A stretch of DNA of 64,000 nt from NCBI GenBank assembly GCA_036504335.1, contig DASXVJ010000018.1, forward strand, positions 175,016 to 239,015, read 5' to 3'. Source of the stretch: Fen-183 sp036504335. GTDB lineage: Bacteria > Acidobacteriota > Thermoanaerobaculia > UBA5066. This document shows, one piece after another, positions 50,862-59,080 of this stretch (within the stretch, counting starts at the first letter, position 1; the number at the start of each line of letters is the position of its first letter). The notes under the pieces are model-generated. The model worked only from the letters and a program-made list of their open reading frames with translations, was not told the origin of the DNA and did not search any database. The translations under genes and the position numbers were made by a program.

Positions 50862-52289
50862 ATGTCGGTACTTCCGCAGATCATCCAGGGCGGCATGGGC
50901 GCCGGCGTCTCGAACTGGTCGCTCGCGAACGCCGTTTCGCGTCTCGGCCAGCTCGGCGTCGTCTCGGGAACGGCGCTCGACGTGATTCTCGCGCGGCGTC
51001 TGCAGGACGGCGACGCGGGCGGCCACATGCGCCGCGCGATCGCCGCCTTTCCGTTCCCCGGGATGGCGGGCCGCGTTCTCGCGAAGTACTACGTCGAGGG
51101 CGGGCGGCCCGAGGGCGCGCCTTACAGGGCGATTCCGATGTACGCCCGCACCGGGTCGGCCCGCGAGCTCGTGGAGCTGTGCATCGTCGCGAACTTCGCC
51201 GAGGTCTTCCTCGCGCGCGAGGGGCACGAAGGGCCGGTCGGGATCAACTACCTCGAGAAGATCCAGCTGCCCGTGCTGCCCTCGATCTACGGTGCGATGC
51301 TGGCGGGCGTCGCGGCCGTCCTGATGGGCGCCGGGATCCCGATCCGCGTCCCGGGCATCCTCGACCATTTCGTCCTGCACGAGGCGGCCGAGTATCCGCT
51401 CGCCATCACGGGCTCCGTCGAGGGGGACGACACGCTCATGCGCTTCAATCCTTCCGACTGGGTCGAAGGCGCGCCGCCGGCGCTGAAGCGGCCCCTGTTC
51501 CTCCCGATCATCGCGTCGAACACGCTCGCGCTCACGCTCCAGCGGAAGGCGAACGGACGCGTGGACGGCTTCATCATCGAAGGCCCGACGGCGGGCGGCC
51601 ACAACGCGCCGCCGCGCGGCAAGCCGGCGCTCTCGGCGGCCGGCGAGCCCGTGTACGGCGAGCGCGACGTCGTGGACCTCGGGAAGATGCGCGAGCTGGG
51701 GCTGCCGTTCTGGCTGGCGGGCGGGCGCGGCACGGCCGAGGGCCTCGAGGACGCGCTCGCGAGCGGAGCGGCGGGCATCCAGGTCGGAACCGCGTTCGCA
51801 TACTGCGACGAGTCGGGCCTCGACGCCGCGACGAAGGCGCGCGTCGTCGCCCTCGCGCGGACGGGCGGCGCCCGCGTCTTCACGGATCCCGTCGCGTCGC
51901 CCACGGGCTTCCCGTTCAAGGTCGTCCAGCTCGAGGGCACGATGTCGTCCGAGGCCGAGTACCTCGCGCGGACGCGGATCTGCGACCTCGGCTACCTGCG
52001 CGAGCCGTACCGCAAGCAAGACGGCGCGACGGGCTACCGCTGCGCGTCCGAGCCCGTGGCCCAGTACGTCGCCAAGGGTGGCGGGGAAGAGAACGCCCAG
52101 GGCCGCAAGTGCCTCTGCAACGCCCTCATGGCCGACGTCGGGATCCCGCAGACGCGCGGCGGAATCGCCGAGAAGACGCTCGTGACCTCGGGCGACGACG
52201 TCGCGGACATCGCCCGCTTCCTCCGGGCCGGCGAGACGTCCTACAGCGCGGCGGACGTCGTGGCGCGGCTGCTCGAAGCCGTCTCCTGA
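50862..52289 (+). CDS. nitronate monooxygenase-like FMN protein
   Basis: 475 residues, longer than simple nitronate monooxygenases. The TIM barrel begins IIQGGMGAGVSNWSLANAVSRLGQLGVVSGTALDV and has the FMN-phosphate region GFIIEGPTAGGHNAP and FWLAGGRGTAEGLEDALASGAAGIQVGTAFAYCDESG. The C-terminal extension contains five Cys (RICDLGYLREPY, YRCASEP, KCLCNAL), a potential metal or iron-sulfur site as in PfaD-type enoyl reductases. Both functions are possible: nitronate oxidation or polyketide/fatty-acid enoyl reduction. ATG 50862 has a GGAAAGG site. It stops four bases before the convergent OYE gene. Confidence 0.82.
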   Translation: MSVLPQIIQGGMGAGVSNWSLANAVSRLGQLGVVSGTALDVILARRLQDGDAGGHMRRAIAAFPFPGMAGRVLAKYYVEGGRPEGAPYRAIPMYARTGSARELVELCIVANFAEVFLAREGHEGPVGINYLEKIQLPVLPSIYGAMLAGVAAVLMGAGIPIRVPGILDHFVLHEAAEYPLAITGSVEGDDTLMRFNPSDWVEGAPPALKRPLFLPIIASNTLALTLQRKANGRVDGFIIEGPTAGGHNAPPRGKPALSAAGEPVYGERDVVDLGKMRELGLPFWLAGGRGTAEGLEDALASGAAGIQVGTAFAYCDESGLDAATKARVVALARTGGARVFTDPVASPTGFPFKVVQLEGTMSSEAEYLARTRICDLGYLREPYRKQDGATGYRCASEPVAQYVAKGGGEENAQGRKCLCNALMADVGIPQTRGGIAEKTLVTSGDDVADIARFLRAGETSYSAADVVARLLEAVS

Positions 52290-52293
52290 TTCC

Positions 52294-53358
52294 TCAGGGC
52301 CTGGCGCGACGGTACTGCGCCGGCCACTCGACGTCCGCGCCGAGGTCTTTCGCGGCGTGGAGCGGCCAGTACGGGTCGCGCAGGAACGCTCGCGCCATCA
52401 CGATCGCGTCCGCCCGGCCTTTCGCGAGGATCTCCTCGGCCTGCCTGGGCTCGGTGATCATCCCGACGGCGGCCGTCGGGATTCCCGTGTCGCGGCGGAT
52501 CGCCTCGGCGAACGGGACCTGGTAGCCCGGCGCGACGGCGACCTTCGCGTACGGAACGAGGCCGCCGCTCGAGCAGTCGACGAGGTCCACGCCCAGCTCC
52601 TTCAGGCATCGCGCGAACACGATCGACTGGGCGAGGTCCCAGCCTCCGTCGGCCCAGTCCGTGGCCGAGATGCGCACGAAGACGGGCCGGCCGGCGGGGA
52701 AGGCCTCGCGCACGGCGCCCACGACGCGCAGGGGAAACCGCATGCGGTTCTCGAGAGGCCCGCCGAGGCCGTCCTTGCGGCGGTTCGAGAGTGGAGAGAG
52801 AAACTCGTGCAGGAGGTAGCCGTGCGCGGCGTGGACCTCCACGACGCCGAAGCCCGCGTCGGCCGCGCGGCGCGCGGCCGCGGCGAACTCGTCCGTCACG
52901 CGGTCCATGTCGGCGGGCGTCATCTCCCGCGGGGCCGGAGCGCCCGTGTCGAACGCAACCGGGCTCGGCGCGAGCGTCGTCCACGCGCCCTCGTCGGCGG
53001 CGAGCGGGCCGCCGCCCCGCCAGGGCGCGTGCGTCGACGCCTTGCGTCCCGCGTGCGCGAGCTGGAGGCCCGGCACGGCGCCCTGGGCCGAGACGAATGC
53101 GGCGATGCGGCGGAAAGCGTCCACCTGCGCGCCGTTCCAGAGCCCCGTGTCGCCGGGGGAGATGCGGCCCTCGGGCGAGACGCCCGTGGCCTCCGCGATC
53201 ACGAGCGCGGCGCCGCCCACCGCGCGGCTGCCGAGGTGCACGAGGTGCCAGTCGTTCGGGACGCCGTCCGTCGCGGAATACATGCACATCGGCGACACGA
53301 AGATCCGGTTCCGGAACGTGGCGTCGCGGAGGCGGAGGGGCTCGAAAAGTCGGGCCAT
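52294..53358 (-). CDS. old yellow enzyme family NADH:flavin oxidoreductase (YqjM-like)
   Basis: 354 residues. The N-terminus MARLFEPLRLRDATFRNRIFVSPMCMYSATDGVPNDWHLVHLGSRAVGG is close to YqjM/XenA enoate reductases. LAHAGRKAST holds the substrate-binding His-Ala-Gly region, and FRLEVRISATDW-like segments carry catalytic residues. The C-terminal FMN-phosphate region is present (AEEILAKGRADAIVMARAFLRDP). It reduces activated C=C bonds using NAD(P)H. It lies five bases behind the RND pump gene and is probably co-transcribed with the tolC-adaptor-pump set, so it may be linked to stress from electrophiles. Confidence 0.9.
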   Translation of the reverse strand: MARLFEPLRLRDATFRNRIFVSPMCMYSATDGVPNDWHLVHLGSRAVGGAALVIAEATGVSPEGRISPGDTGLWNGAQVDAFRRIAAFVSAQGAVPGLQLAHAGRKASTHAPWRGGGPLAADEGAWTTLAPSPVAFDTGAPAPREMTPADMDRVTDEFAAAARRAADAGFGVVEVHAAHGYLLHEFLSPLSNRRKDGLGGPLENRMRFPLRVVGAVREAFPAGRPVFVRISATDWADGGWDLAQSIVFARCLKELGVDLVDCSSGGLVPYAKVAVAPGYQVPFAEAIRRDTGIPTAAVGMITEPRQAEEILAKGRADAIVMARAFLRDPYWPLHAAKDLGADVEWPAQYRRARP

Positions 53359-53363
53359 GCGCC

Positions 53364-56300
53364 TCAGCCGCCCGCGTGCGCGGGCGCGTCGCCCGCGGCC
53401 GAGGCGTGCCGGCGGCTCTCGATCCAGCCCTTCAGCCGGTCCATGTAGACGTAGAAGACCGGCGTGACGTAGAGCGTGATCATCTGGGAGAAGAGGAGAC
53501 CGCCGACGACCGCGAGACCGAGCGGCCGGCGCGATTCGGCGCCGGCGCCGAACCCGAGCGCGATCGGCAGCGTGCCCATGAGCGCCGCCATCGTCGTCAT
53601 CATGATCGGCCGGAAACGGACGACGCAGGCTTCGTAGATCGCCTCCTCGGCGCCCTTGCCGGCGCGCCGCGCCTCGACGGCGAAGTCGACCATCATGATC
53701 CCGTTCTTCTTGACGAGGCCCACGAGGAGGATGACGCCGACGAACGCGTAGATCGACAGCTCCGTCCTGAAGATCAGGAGCGTGAGGAGCGCGCCGAAGC
53801 CGGCGAACGGGAGAGCCGAGAGGATCGTGATCGGGTGGAGGAAATCCTCGTACAGGATGCCGAGGACCATGTAGATCACGAGGATCGCGACGAGCAGGAG
53901 GAGCCCGAGGCCCTTCTGCGAGGCCTCGAACGCCTGGGCCGTTCCCTGGAAGCTCGTCTGGATCGTCGCGGGGAGCGACTCGCGCGCGACCTTGTTGATC
54001 TCGGCGACGGCGTCGCCGAGCGAAACACCGGGCGCGAGGTTGAACGAGAGCGTGACCGCGGGAAGCTGGCCCGCATGGTTCACGGCGAGCGGGCCGACCG
54101 TGCGCTCCAGGCGGGTGAGGGTCGAGAGGGGGACGAGGTCGCCCTTCTTCGAGCGCACGTAGAGGAGCTGGAAGGCCGAGGGGTCGCGCTGGAACTCGGG
54201 GAGGAGCTCCATGATGACCTGGTACTCGTTGTTTGGCGCGTAGATCGTCGAAATCTGCCGCGATCCGTACGCGGAGTAGAGCGCGTTCTCGAGCGATTCC
54301 GGCGTGACGCCGAGGCTGGACGCGCGGTCGCGGTCGATCGTGAGGTAGGCCGTCGGGTTGCGGAGCTGAAGGTCGCTGTTGAGGTCCTGAAGACCCTTGA
54401 CCGACCGGAGCTTCTCCTCGAGAGCGGGCGCGGCGGCGTAGAGGTCCTTCGTGTCGGCCGCCTGGAGCGTGAACTGGTATTGCGCGCGGGTGAGGCTCCC
54501 ACCGAGGCGGATCGGGGGCAGCACCTGCGGGTAGACGCGGATCCCGGGCACCTGTGCGAGCTTCGGGCGGAGCCTCTGGACGATCACGTCGACGGGCGGG
54601 CGCTCGCCGCGTGGCTTGAGGCGCGCGAACATCATGCCCTGGTTGCCGCCGCGCGTGTCGTTGCCGCGGTTGCCGCAGCTGGACATGAACCCGTCCACGG
54701 CCGGATCCTCGGCCAGGACGGCCGCGACGGCCTTCTGGTGCTCGACCATGGACTCGAACGAGATTCCCTGGGCGGCCTCGGTGGGCGCGAAGATCTGCCC
54801 GTTGTCGTCGGCTGGCAGGAAACCCTTCGGGACGCGCGCGAAGAGCCACATGGTCGCGACGAGGACGAGCGCCGAGAAGACCATCGTCGCCCTCTGGTGA
54901 CCGAGGGCCCATTTCAGCCCGCGTTCGTAGAACGCGAGCGAGGCGTCGAAGACGCGTTCGGAGGCGAGGTACAGCCGGCCGTGCCGCTCCTCCTTCGAGT
55001 GGGCACGCAGGTAGCGGGCGCACAGCATCGGCGTGAGGGTGAGGGACACGAAGCCCGAGACGAGGATCGCGACGGCGATCGTGACCGCGAACTCGCGGAA
55101 GAGCCGGCCGATGATTCCGCCCATGAAAAGGAGCGGGATGAAGACCGCCGCGAGCGAGATCGTCATCGACAGGATCGTGAAGCCGATCTCCTTGGTGCCG
55201 TTCAGCGCCGCCTCGAACGGCTTCTCGCCCATCTCGAGGTGCCGGACGATGTTCTCGAGGACGACGATCGCGTCGTCCACCACGAACCCGACGGAGAGGG
55301 TCAGCGCCATCAGCGAGAGGTTGTCCATGCTGTAGTCGAGCAGGTACATGACGGCGAACGTTCCGGAGATCGACAGCGGAAGCGCGAGGGACGGGATGAC
55401 CGTGGCGGAGAGGTTCCGGAGGAACAGGAAGATCACGAGGACGACGAGCGCGAGTGTCAGCCAGAGCGTGAACTTCACGTCGGTGACCGACTCGCGGATG
55501 GACTGCGAGCGGTCGAAGAGGATGTTGAGCTTCGCCGAGCCGGGCAGCGCCGACTCGAACTGCGGGAGGAGCTTGCGGATGTTCGAGACGACCTCGACGG
55601 TGTTCGTGCCGGGCTGTTTCTGGACCGCGAGGACGATCCCGCGCGGAGCGCCCGACTTGTCGATGTACCAGGCCGCCGTCTTGTCGTTCTCCGTCCCGTC
55701 GATCGCGCGGCCGACGTCCTTCACGCGGACGGGCGAGCCGTTGCGGTAGGCGATGACGAGCGGGCCGTATTGCGCCGCCTCCGTGAGCTGCCCCGTCGCC
55801 ATGACCGTGTAGGCCGTGTTCGGGCCCCAGAGCGTGCCGGTCGGGATGTTCACGTTTGCGGAGGCCACGGACGCCGAGGCCTCGTCGATCCCGATCCCAC
55901 GGTACGCGAGCGCGCGCGGGTCGAACTGGACGCGCACGGCGTATTTCTGGGCGCCGTAGATCTGTACCTGCGCGACGCCCGAGACGGTCGAGATCCGCTG
56001 CGCCATCATCGTCTCGGCGTACTCGTTCAGGACCGGGAGCGGAAGCGTGGGCGTCGTGAGCGCGAGGAAGAGAACCGGCTGGTCGGCCGGATTCACCTTC
56101 TGGTACGTCGGCGGCGTCGGCATTCCGGGCGGGAGCTGGCGCGAGGCGGCGCCGATCGCGGCCTGAACGTCCTGCGCGGCGGCGTCGAGGCTCCGGCTCA
56201 GGCTGAACTGAAGCGTGATCTGGGTGACGCCGAGAATGCTCGTCGACGTCATGTTGTCGAGGCCCGCGATCGTCGTGAACTGCTTCTCGAGCGGCGTCGC

Positions 56301-56489
56301 GACCGCCGAGGCCATCGTCTCGGGACTCGCGCCGGGCAGCGCCGCGGTGACCTGGATCGTCGGGAAGTCGACGTTCGGGAGGTCGGAGACGGGGAGCAGG
56401 CGGTATCCGACGATCCCGAAGAACAGGATCCCGAGCATCACGAGCGTCGTCGCGACGGGCCGCCGGATGAAGAGCTCGGAAATATTCAA
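53364..56489 (-). CDS. RND efflux permease (HAE1 family)
   Basis: 1041 residues. The N-terminus LNISELFIRRPVATTLVMLGILFFGIVGYRLLPVSDLPNVDFPTIQVTAALPGASPETM is the MdtB/MdtF-like type. The helix-4 relay motif GFVVDDAIVVLEN and FTILSMTISLAAVFIPLLFMGGIIGRLF are present. Twelve membrane helices and two periplasmic loops are expected. The TTG start at 56489 overlaps the adaptor stop, and a longer in-frame reading upstream lies inside the adaptor gene. It pairs with the TolC-type channel and adaptor upstream to give a complete pump. It is separate from the tandem pair at 17-23 kb but clearly related. Confidence 0.92.
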   Translation of the reverse strand: MNISELFIRRPVATTLVMLGILFFGIVGYRLLPVSDLPNVDFPTIQVTAALPGASPETMASAVATPLEKQFTTIAGLDNMTSTSILGVTQITLQFSLSRSLDAAAQDVQAAIGAASRQLPPGMPTPPTYQKVNPADQPVLFLALTTPTLPLPVLNEYAETMMAQRISTVSGVAQVQIYGAQKYAVRVQFDPRALAYRGIGIDEASASVASANVNIPTGTLWGPNTAYTVMATGQLTEAAQYGPLVIAYRNGSPVRVKDVGRAIDGTENDKTAAWYIDKSGAPRGIVLAVQKQPGTNTVEVVSNIRKLLPQFESALPGSAKLNILFDRSQSIRESVTDVKFTLWLTLALVVLVIFLFLRNLSATVIPSLALPLSISGTFAVMYLLDYSMDNLSLMALTLSVGFVVDDAIVVLENIVRHLEMGEKPFEAALNGTKEIGFTILSMTISLAAVFIPLLFMGGIIGRLFREFAVTIAVAILVSGFVSLTLTPMLCARYLRAHSKEERHGRLYLASERVFDASLAFYERGLKWALGHQRATMVFSALVLVATMWLFARVPKGFLPADDNGQIFAPTEAAQGISFESMVEHQKAVAAVLAEDPAVDGFMSSCGNRGNDTRGGNQGMMFARLKPRGERPPVDVIVQRLRPKLAQVPGIRVYPQVLPPIRLGGSLTRAQYQFTLQAADTKDLYAAAPALEEKLRSVKGLQDLNSDLQLRNPTAYLTIDRDRASSLGVTPESLENALYSAYGSRQISTIYAPNNEYQVIMELLPEFQRDPSAFQLLYVRSKKGDLVPLSTLTRLERTVGPLAVNHAGQLPAVTLSFNLAPGVSLGDAVAEINKVARESLPATIQTSFQGTAQAFEASQKGLGLLLLVAILVIYMVLGILYEDFLHPITILSALPFAGFGALLTLLIFRTELSIYAFVGVILLVGLVKKNGIMMVDFAVEARRAGKGAEEAIYEACVVRFRPIMMTTMAALMGTLPIALGFGAGAESRRPLGLAVVGGLLFSQMITLYVTPVFYVYMDRLKGWIESRRHASAAGDAPAHAGG

Positions 56490-57580
56490 GGTCCGGTCTT
56501 CTTGACGGTGACTTTCACACCCGGTGCGAGGCGCAGCTGGCCGTCCGTGACGACTCGTTCGCCGGGGGAGAGGCCCTTCTCGATGACGGACCACTGCTTC
56601 CAGACGCGCCGGATCGTGACGGGCCGCGCATCGACGCTCTCGTCCGCCTTGATGACGTAGACGAGCGAGCCCGCTTGCCCGGGCTGGACGGCCGTATTCG
56701 GTGCGACCGTGGCGCCGGCGTCCGTCGCGAGGACGAGCGAGACGTTCGTGAACTGGCCCGGCCACAGCGCGCGCTCGCGGTTCGGGAACGTGGCCCTGAG
56801 GTTGATCGTCCCGGTCGTCGGATCCACCGTGTTGTCGATGAACGTGAGGTCTCCCTCCGACGCGGCGGCCCCGGGGCTGTTCGGAAGCGCGGACACCTTG
56901 AGCGTGCCGGACGCCGCGCGCCGCTTGACGTCAGCGAGCGCCGCTTCCGGCACCGAAAACGTCACGAAGATGGGCTCGACCTGGTTGATGACGACGAGCG
57001 CGCGGTCGTCGTTCGCCTTGACGAGGTTGCCGGGGTGAACGAGGAGCCCGCCCGTACGCCCCGAGATCGGCGCCGCGATCGTGCAGTACGCGGCGTTCAG
57101 GCGCGCCGTCTCGAGCGCCGCCTCGTCGCCCTTGACGGTCGCGCGCAGCGCGTCGGCGTTCGCCGTCGCCTGCGAGAACTGCTCCTTCGTGACGTAGTCC
57201 TTCTTGACGAGCTCGGCGTAGCGCTTGAGGTTCTCGCCCGCCTCGCGGGCCCGGGCGCGGTCGCGCTCGAGGTTCGCCTCGGCCTCCGCGAGCGCCGCCT
57301 GGTAGGGCCGGCGGTCGAGCTCGAAGAGGAGGTCGCCCGCCTTCACGTCCTGGCCTTCGCGGAATGCCACCTTCGTGACCTCGCCGCCCACGCGCGTCCG
57401 CACGGCCACGTTCGAGTACGCGTCCACGTGCCCGACGGCGGTCACCTCGAGCGGGACGTCCATGCTCTCGACGGCCGCCGCCGTCACGGGAACGGCCGGC
57501 GGGCCGGTCGCCTTGCGCTCGGCGCGCGTGCAGCCGCCGAGCGCGGCGGCGAGGAGGACGGCGGGGACGATCCGTCTCAT
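56486..57580 (-). CDS. RND efflux periplasmic adaptor (lipoprotein)
   Basis: 364 residues. It begins MRRIVPAVLLAAALGGCTRAE, with a lipobox LGGC, so it is lipid-anchored in contrast to the helix-anchored adaptor at 16 kb. The lipoyl halves (RTRVGGEVTKVAFREGQDVKAGDLLFELDRRPYQAAL and APISGRTGGLLVHPGNLVKANDDRALVVI) flank a helical hairpin. The C-terminal domains follow the usual order. It overlaps the TolC stop (ATGA) and the RND start, giving tight coupling. Confidence 0.92.
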   Translation of the reverse strand: MRRIVPAVLLAAALGGCTRAERKATGPPAVPVTAAAVESMDVPLEVTAVGHVDAYSNVAVRTRVGGEVTKVAFREGQDVKAGDLLFELDRRPYQAALAEAEANLERDRARAREAGENLKRYAELVKKDYVTKEQFSQATANADALRATVKGDEAALETARLNAAYCTIAAPISGRTGGLLVHPGNLVKANDDRALVVINQVEPIFVTFSVPEAALADVKRRAASGTLKVSALPNSPGAAASEGDLTFIDNTVDPTTGTINLRATFPNRERALWPGQFTNVSLVLATDAGATVAPNTAVQPGQAGSLVYVIKADESVDARPVTIRRVWKQWSVIEKGLSPGERVVTDGQLRLAPGVKVTVKKTGP

Positions 57581-59019
57581 GGAGATTCCTTCCTTGCGGG
57601 AACGGGGACGAGCGCCGTGTCGGCGCTCCCCGTATCGTGCGCGAGCTGGGCCACGGCGAGCAGGAACCCGGCGCGGCTCCGCACGTCCTGCGCGAGGGCG
57701 TTCGCGAGGGCGCTCTCGGCGGTGAGGAGGTCGAGGATGGAGCCGACGCCTTCGCGATACCGTCCGCGCGCGACCTCTGCGGATTCCCGCGCGCTCGCGA
57801 GGAGGTCTTTCGAGGCGCGCACCTGCTGTGCCGCCGTCTGGACTCCGAAGTAGCTGTTCCACACCTGGAAGATCACCTGCTGCGCGAAGGACTCGGCGCC
57901 CGCGTCGGCGGCGCGCGCGGCCGCCTCCGCGCTCCGCGTGTCGTAGACGGTCTTGAATCCGGTGAAGATCGGCACGCGCAGAAAGAAGCCGAGGGAGTAG
58001 TTCGTGGTGTAGGGGACGCTCTCCCCGAGAAAGTCGTAATAGTTACGGCCGGCGAAGGCCGACGCCGAGAGGGACGGGAGACCCGCCGACCGCGCGGACG
58101 TCACGTGCGCGTGCGCGGCCTGCGCGCGGGCCCGCACCGCGGCGAGCTCGGGGCGGCTCTTCTCGGCCTCGGCGATGAGGCGGTCCACGGACGCGACCGA
58201 CGCCTCCTCGTGGACGTCATCGGGCAGGTCGGCCGCGTCGACGGGCAGGTTCACGGGCACGCCGAGGGCGGTCGCGAGCTGTCCGCGGAACGTCTGAATC
58301 TGTCCGCTGACCTGGTCGTACGCGAGCTTCTGCTGCGAGACGACGGTCCGGGCCTGGAGGACGTCGGCGATCGTGGCGACGCCGGCGCGGTGCCGCTCCT
58401 CGGCGGCGGCGTAGTTCTCGCGGGCCTGCCTGAGACTGGCCTCCTGCGCGACGAGGAGGGCGCGCGCCCCCTGATACAGGTAGTACGACTGGGCGACGCC
58501 GAGCATCACGTCGTTGATCGTCGCGTCGTGCATGAAGTCCGCGGCCCAGAGCCGCCGCTTCGCCTCCTCGACGTCGGCGCCACGCCCCCCGAGGTCGAGG
58601 AGGAGCCAGGTCAGGCTTGCGGACGGCGCGTACGTCGTCGAAAGCGTCGTGACCGAGCCTCCGAGGGCGCTCTGCTTCTGCCGGGTGCCCGAGAGGCCCG
58701 CCTCGACCGCGGGGTAGTACGCCGATCGCCGGCTCCCGACGTCGGCCGCCGCGGACTGCGTGAGGAACCAGCTCTGGCGGGTCACGGGGCTGTTCGCGAG
58801 CGCGACGTCGATCGCCTCGTAAAGGGAGATCGTCCGGTTCGCGAGCCTCTCCGGCGACGCTTCGGGAGGCGGCGGCGAGGGCGTCGGGGCGGACGGAACC
58901 GCGTCCGCAGGCGGCGCCCAGCGCGTCTCGGGCGCCTTCGGCGTGTTCGGCGCGGACGCGCACGCGCCGCACAGGGCAGCCATGAGGGCGGCGGCGCAAC
59001 CGCGGAAGAGACGCGTCAC
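57577..59019 (-). CDS. outer-membrane efflux channel, TolC family
   Basis: 480 residues. The signal and lipobox-like start MTRLFRGCAAALMAALCGACAS indicate an outer-membrane lipoprotein form. Two repeated helical bundles (about 100-260 and 290-450) have the typical segments NSPVTRQSWFLTQSAAADVGSRRSAYYPAVEAGLSGT and ARGRYREGVGSILDLLTAESALANAL. It forms the outer-membrane exit of the pump encoded downstream. Being first in the operon, it is divergent from a CRTAC-type gene with only 61 bases between. Confidence 0.92.
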   Translation of the reverse strand: MTRLFRGCAAALMAALCGACASAPNTPKAPETRWAPPADAVPSAPTPSPPPPEASPERLANRTISLYEAIDVALANSPVTRQSWFLTQSAAADVGSRRSAYYPAVEAGLSGTRQKQSALGGSVTTLSTTYAPSASLTWLLLDLGGRGADVEEAKRRLWAADFMHDATINDVMLGVAQSYYLYQGARALLVAQEASLRQARENYAAAEERHRAGVATIADVLQARTVVSQQKLAYDQVSGQIQTFRGQLATALGVPVNLPVDAADLPDDVHEEASVASVDRLIAEAEKSRPELAAVRARAQAAHAHVTSARSAGLPSLSASAFAGRNYYDFLGESVPYTTNYSLGFFLRVPIFTGFKTVYDTRSAEAAARAADAGAESFAQQVIFQVWNSYFGVQTAAQQVRASKDLLASARESAEVARGRYREGVGSILDLLTAESALANALAQDVRSRAGFLLAVAQLAHDTGSADTALVPVPARKESP

Positions 59020-59080
59020 CTCGCGATTATGCCTACGCGATGCGGGAGAGAAGGAGTTTCATTCTGGCTAAGATCCCGGG

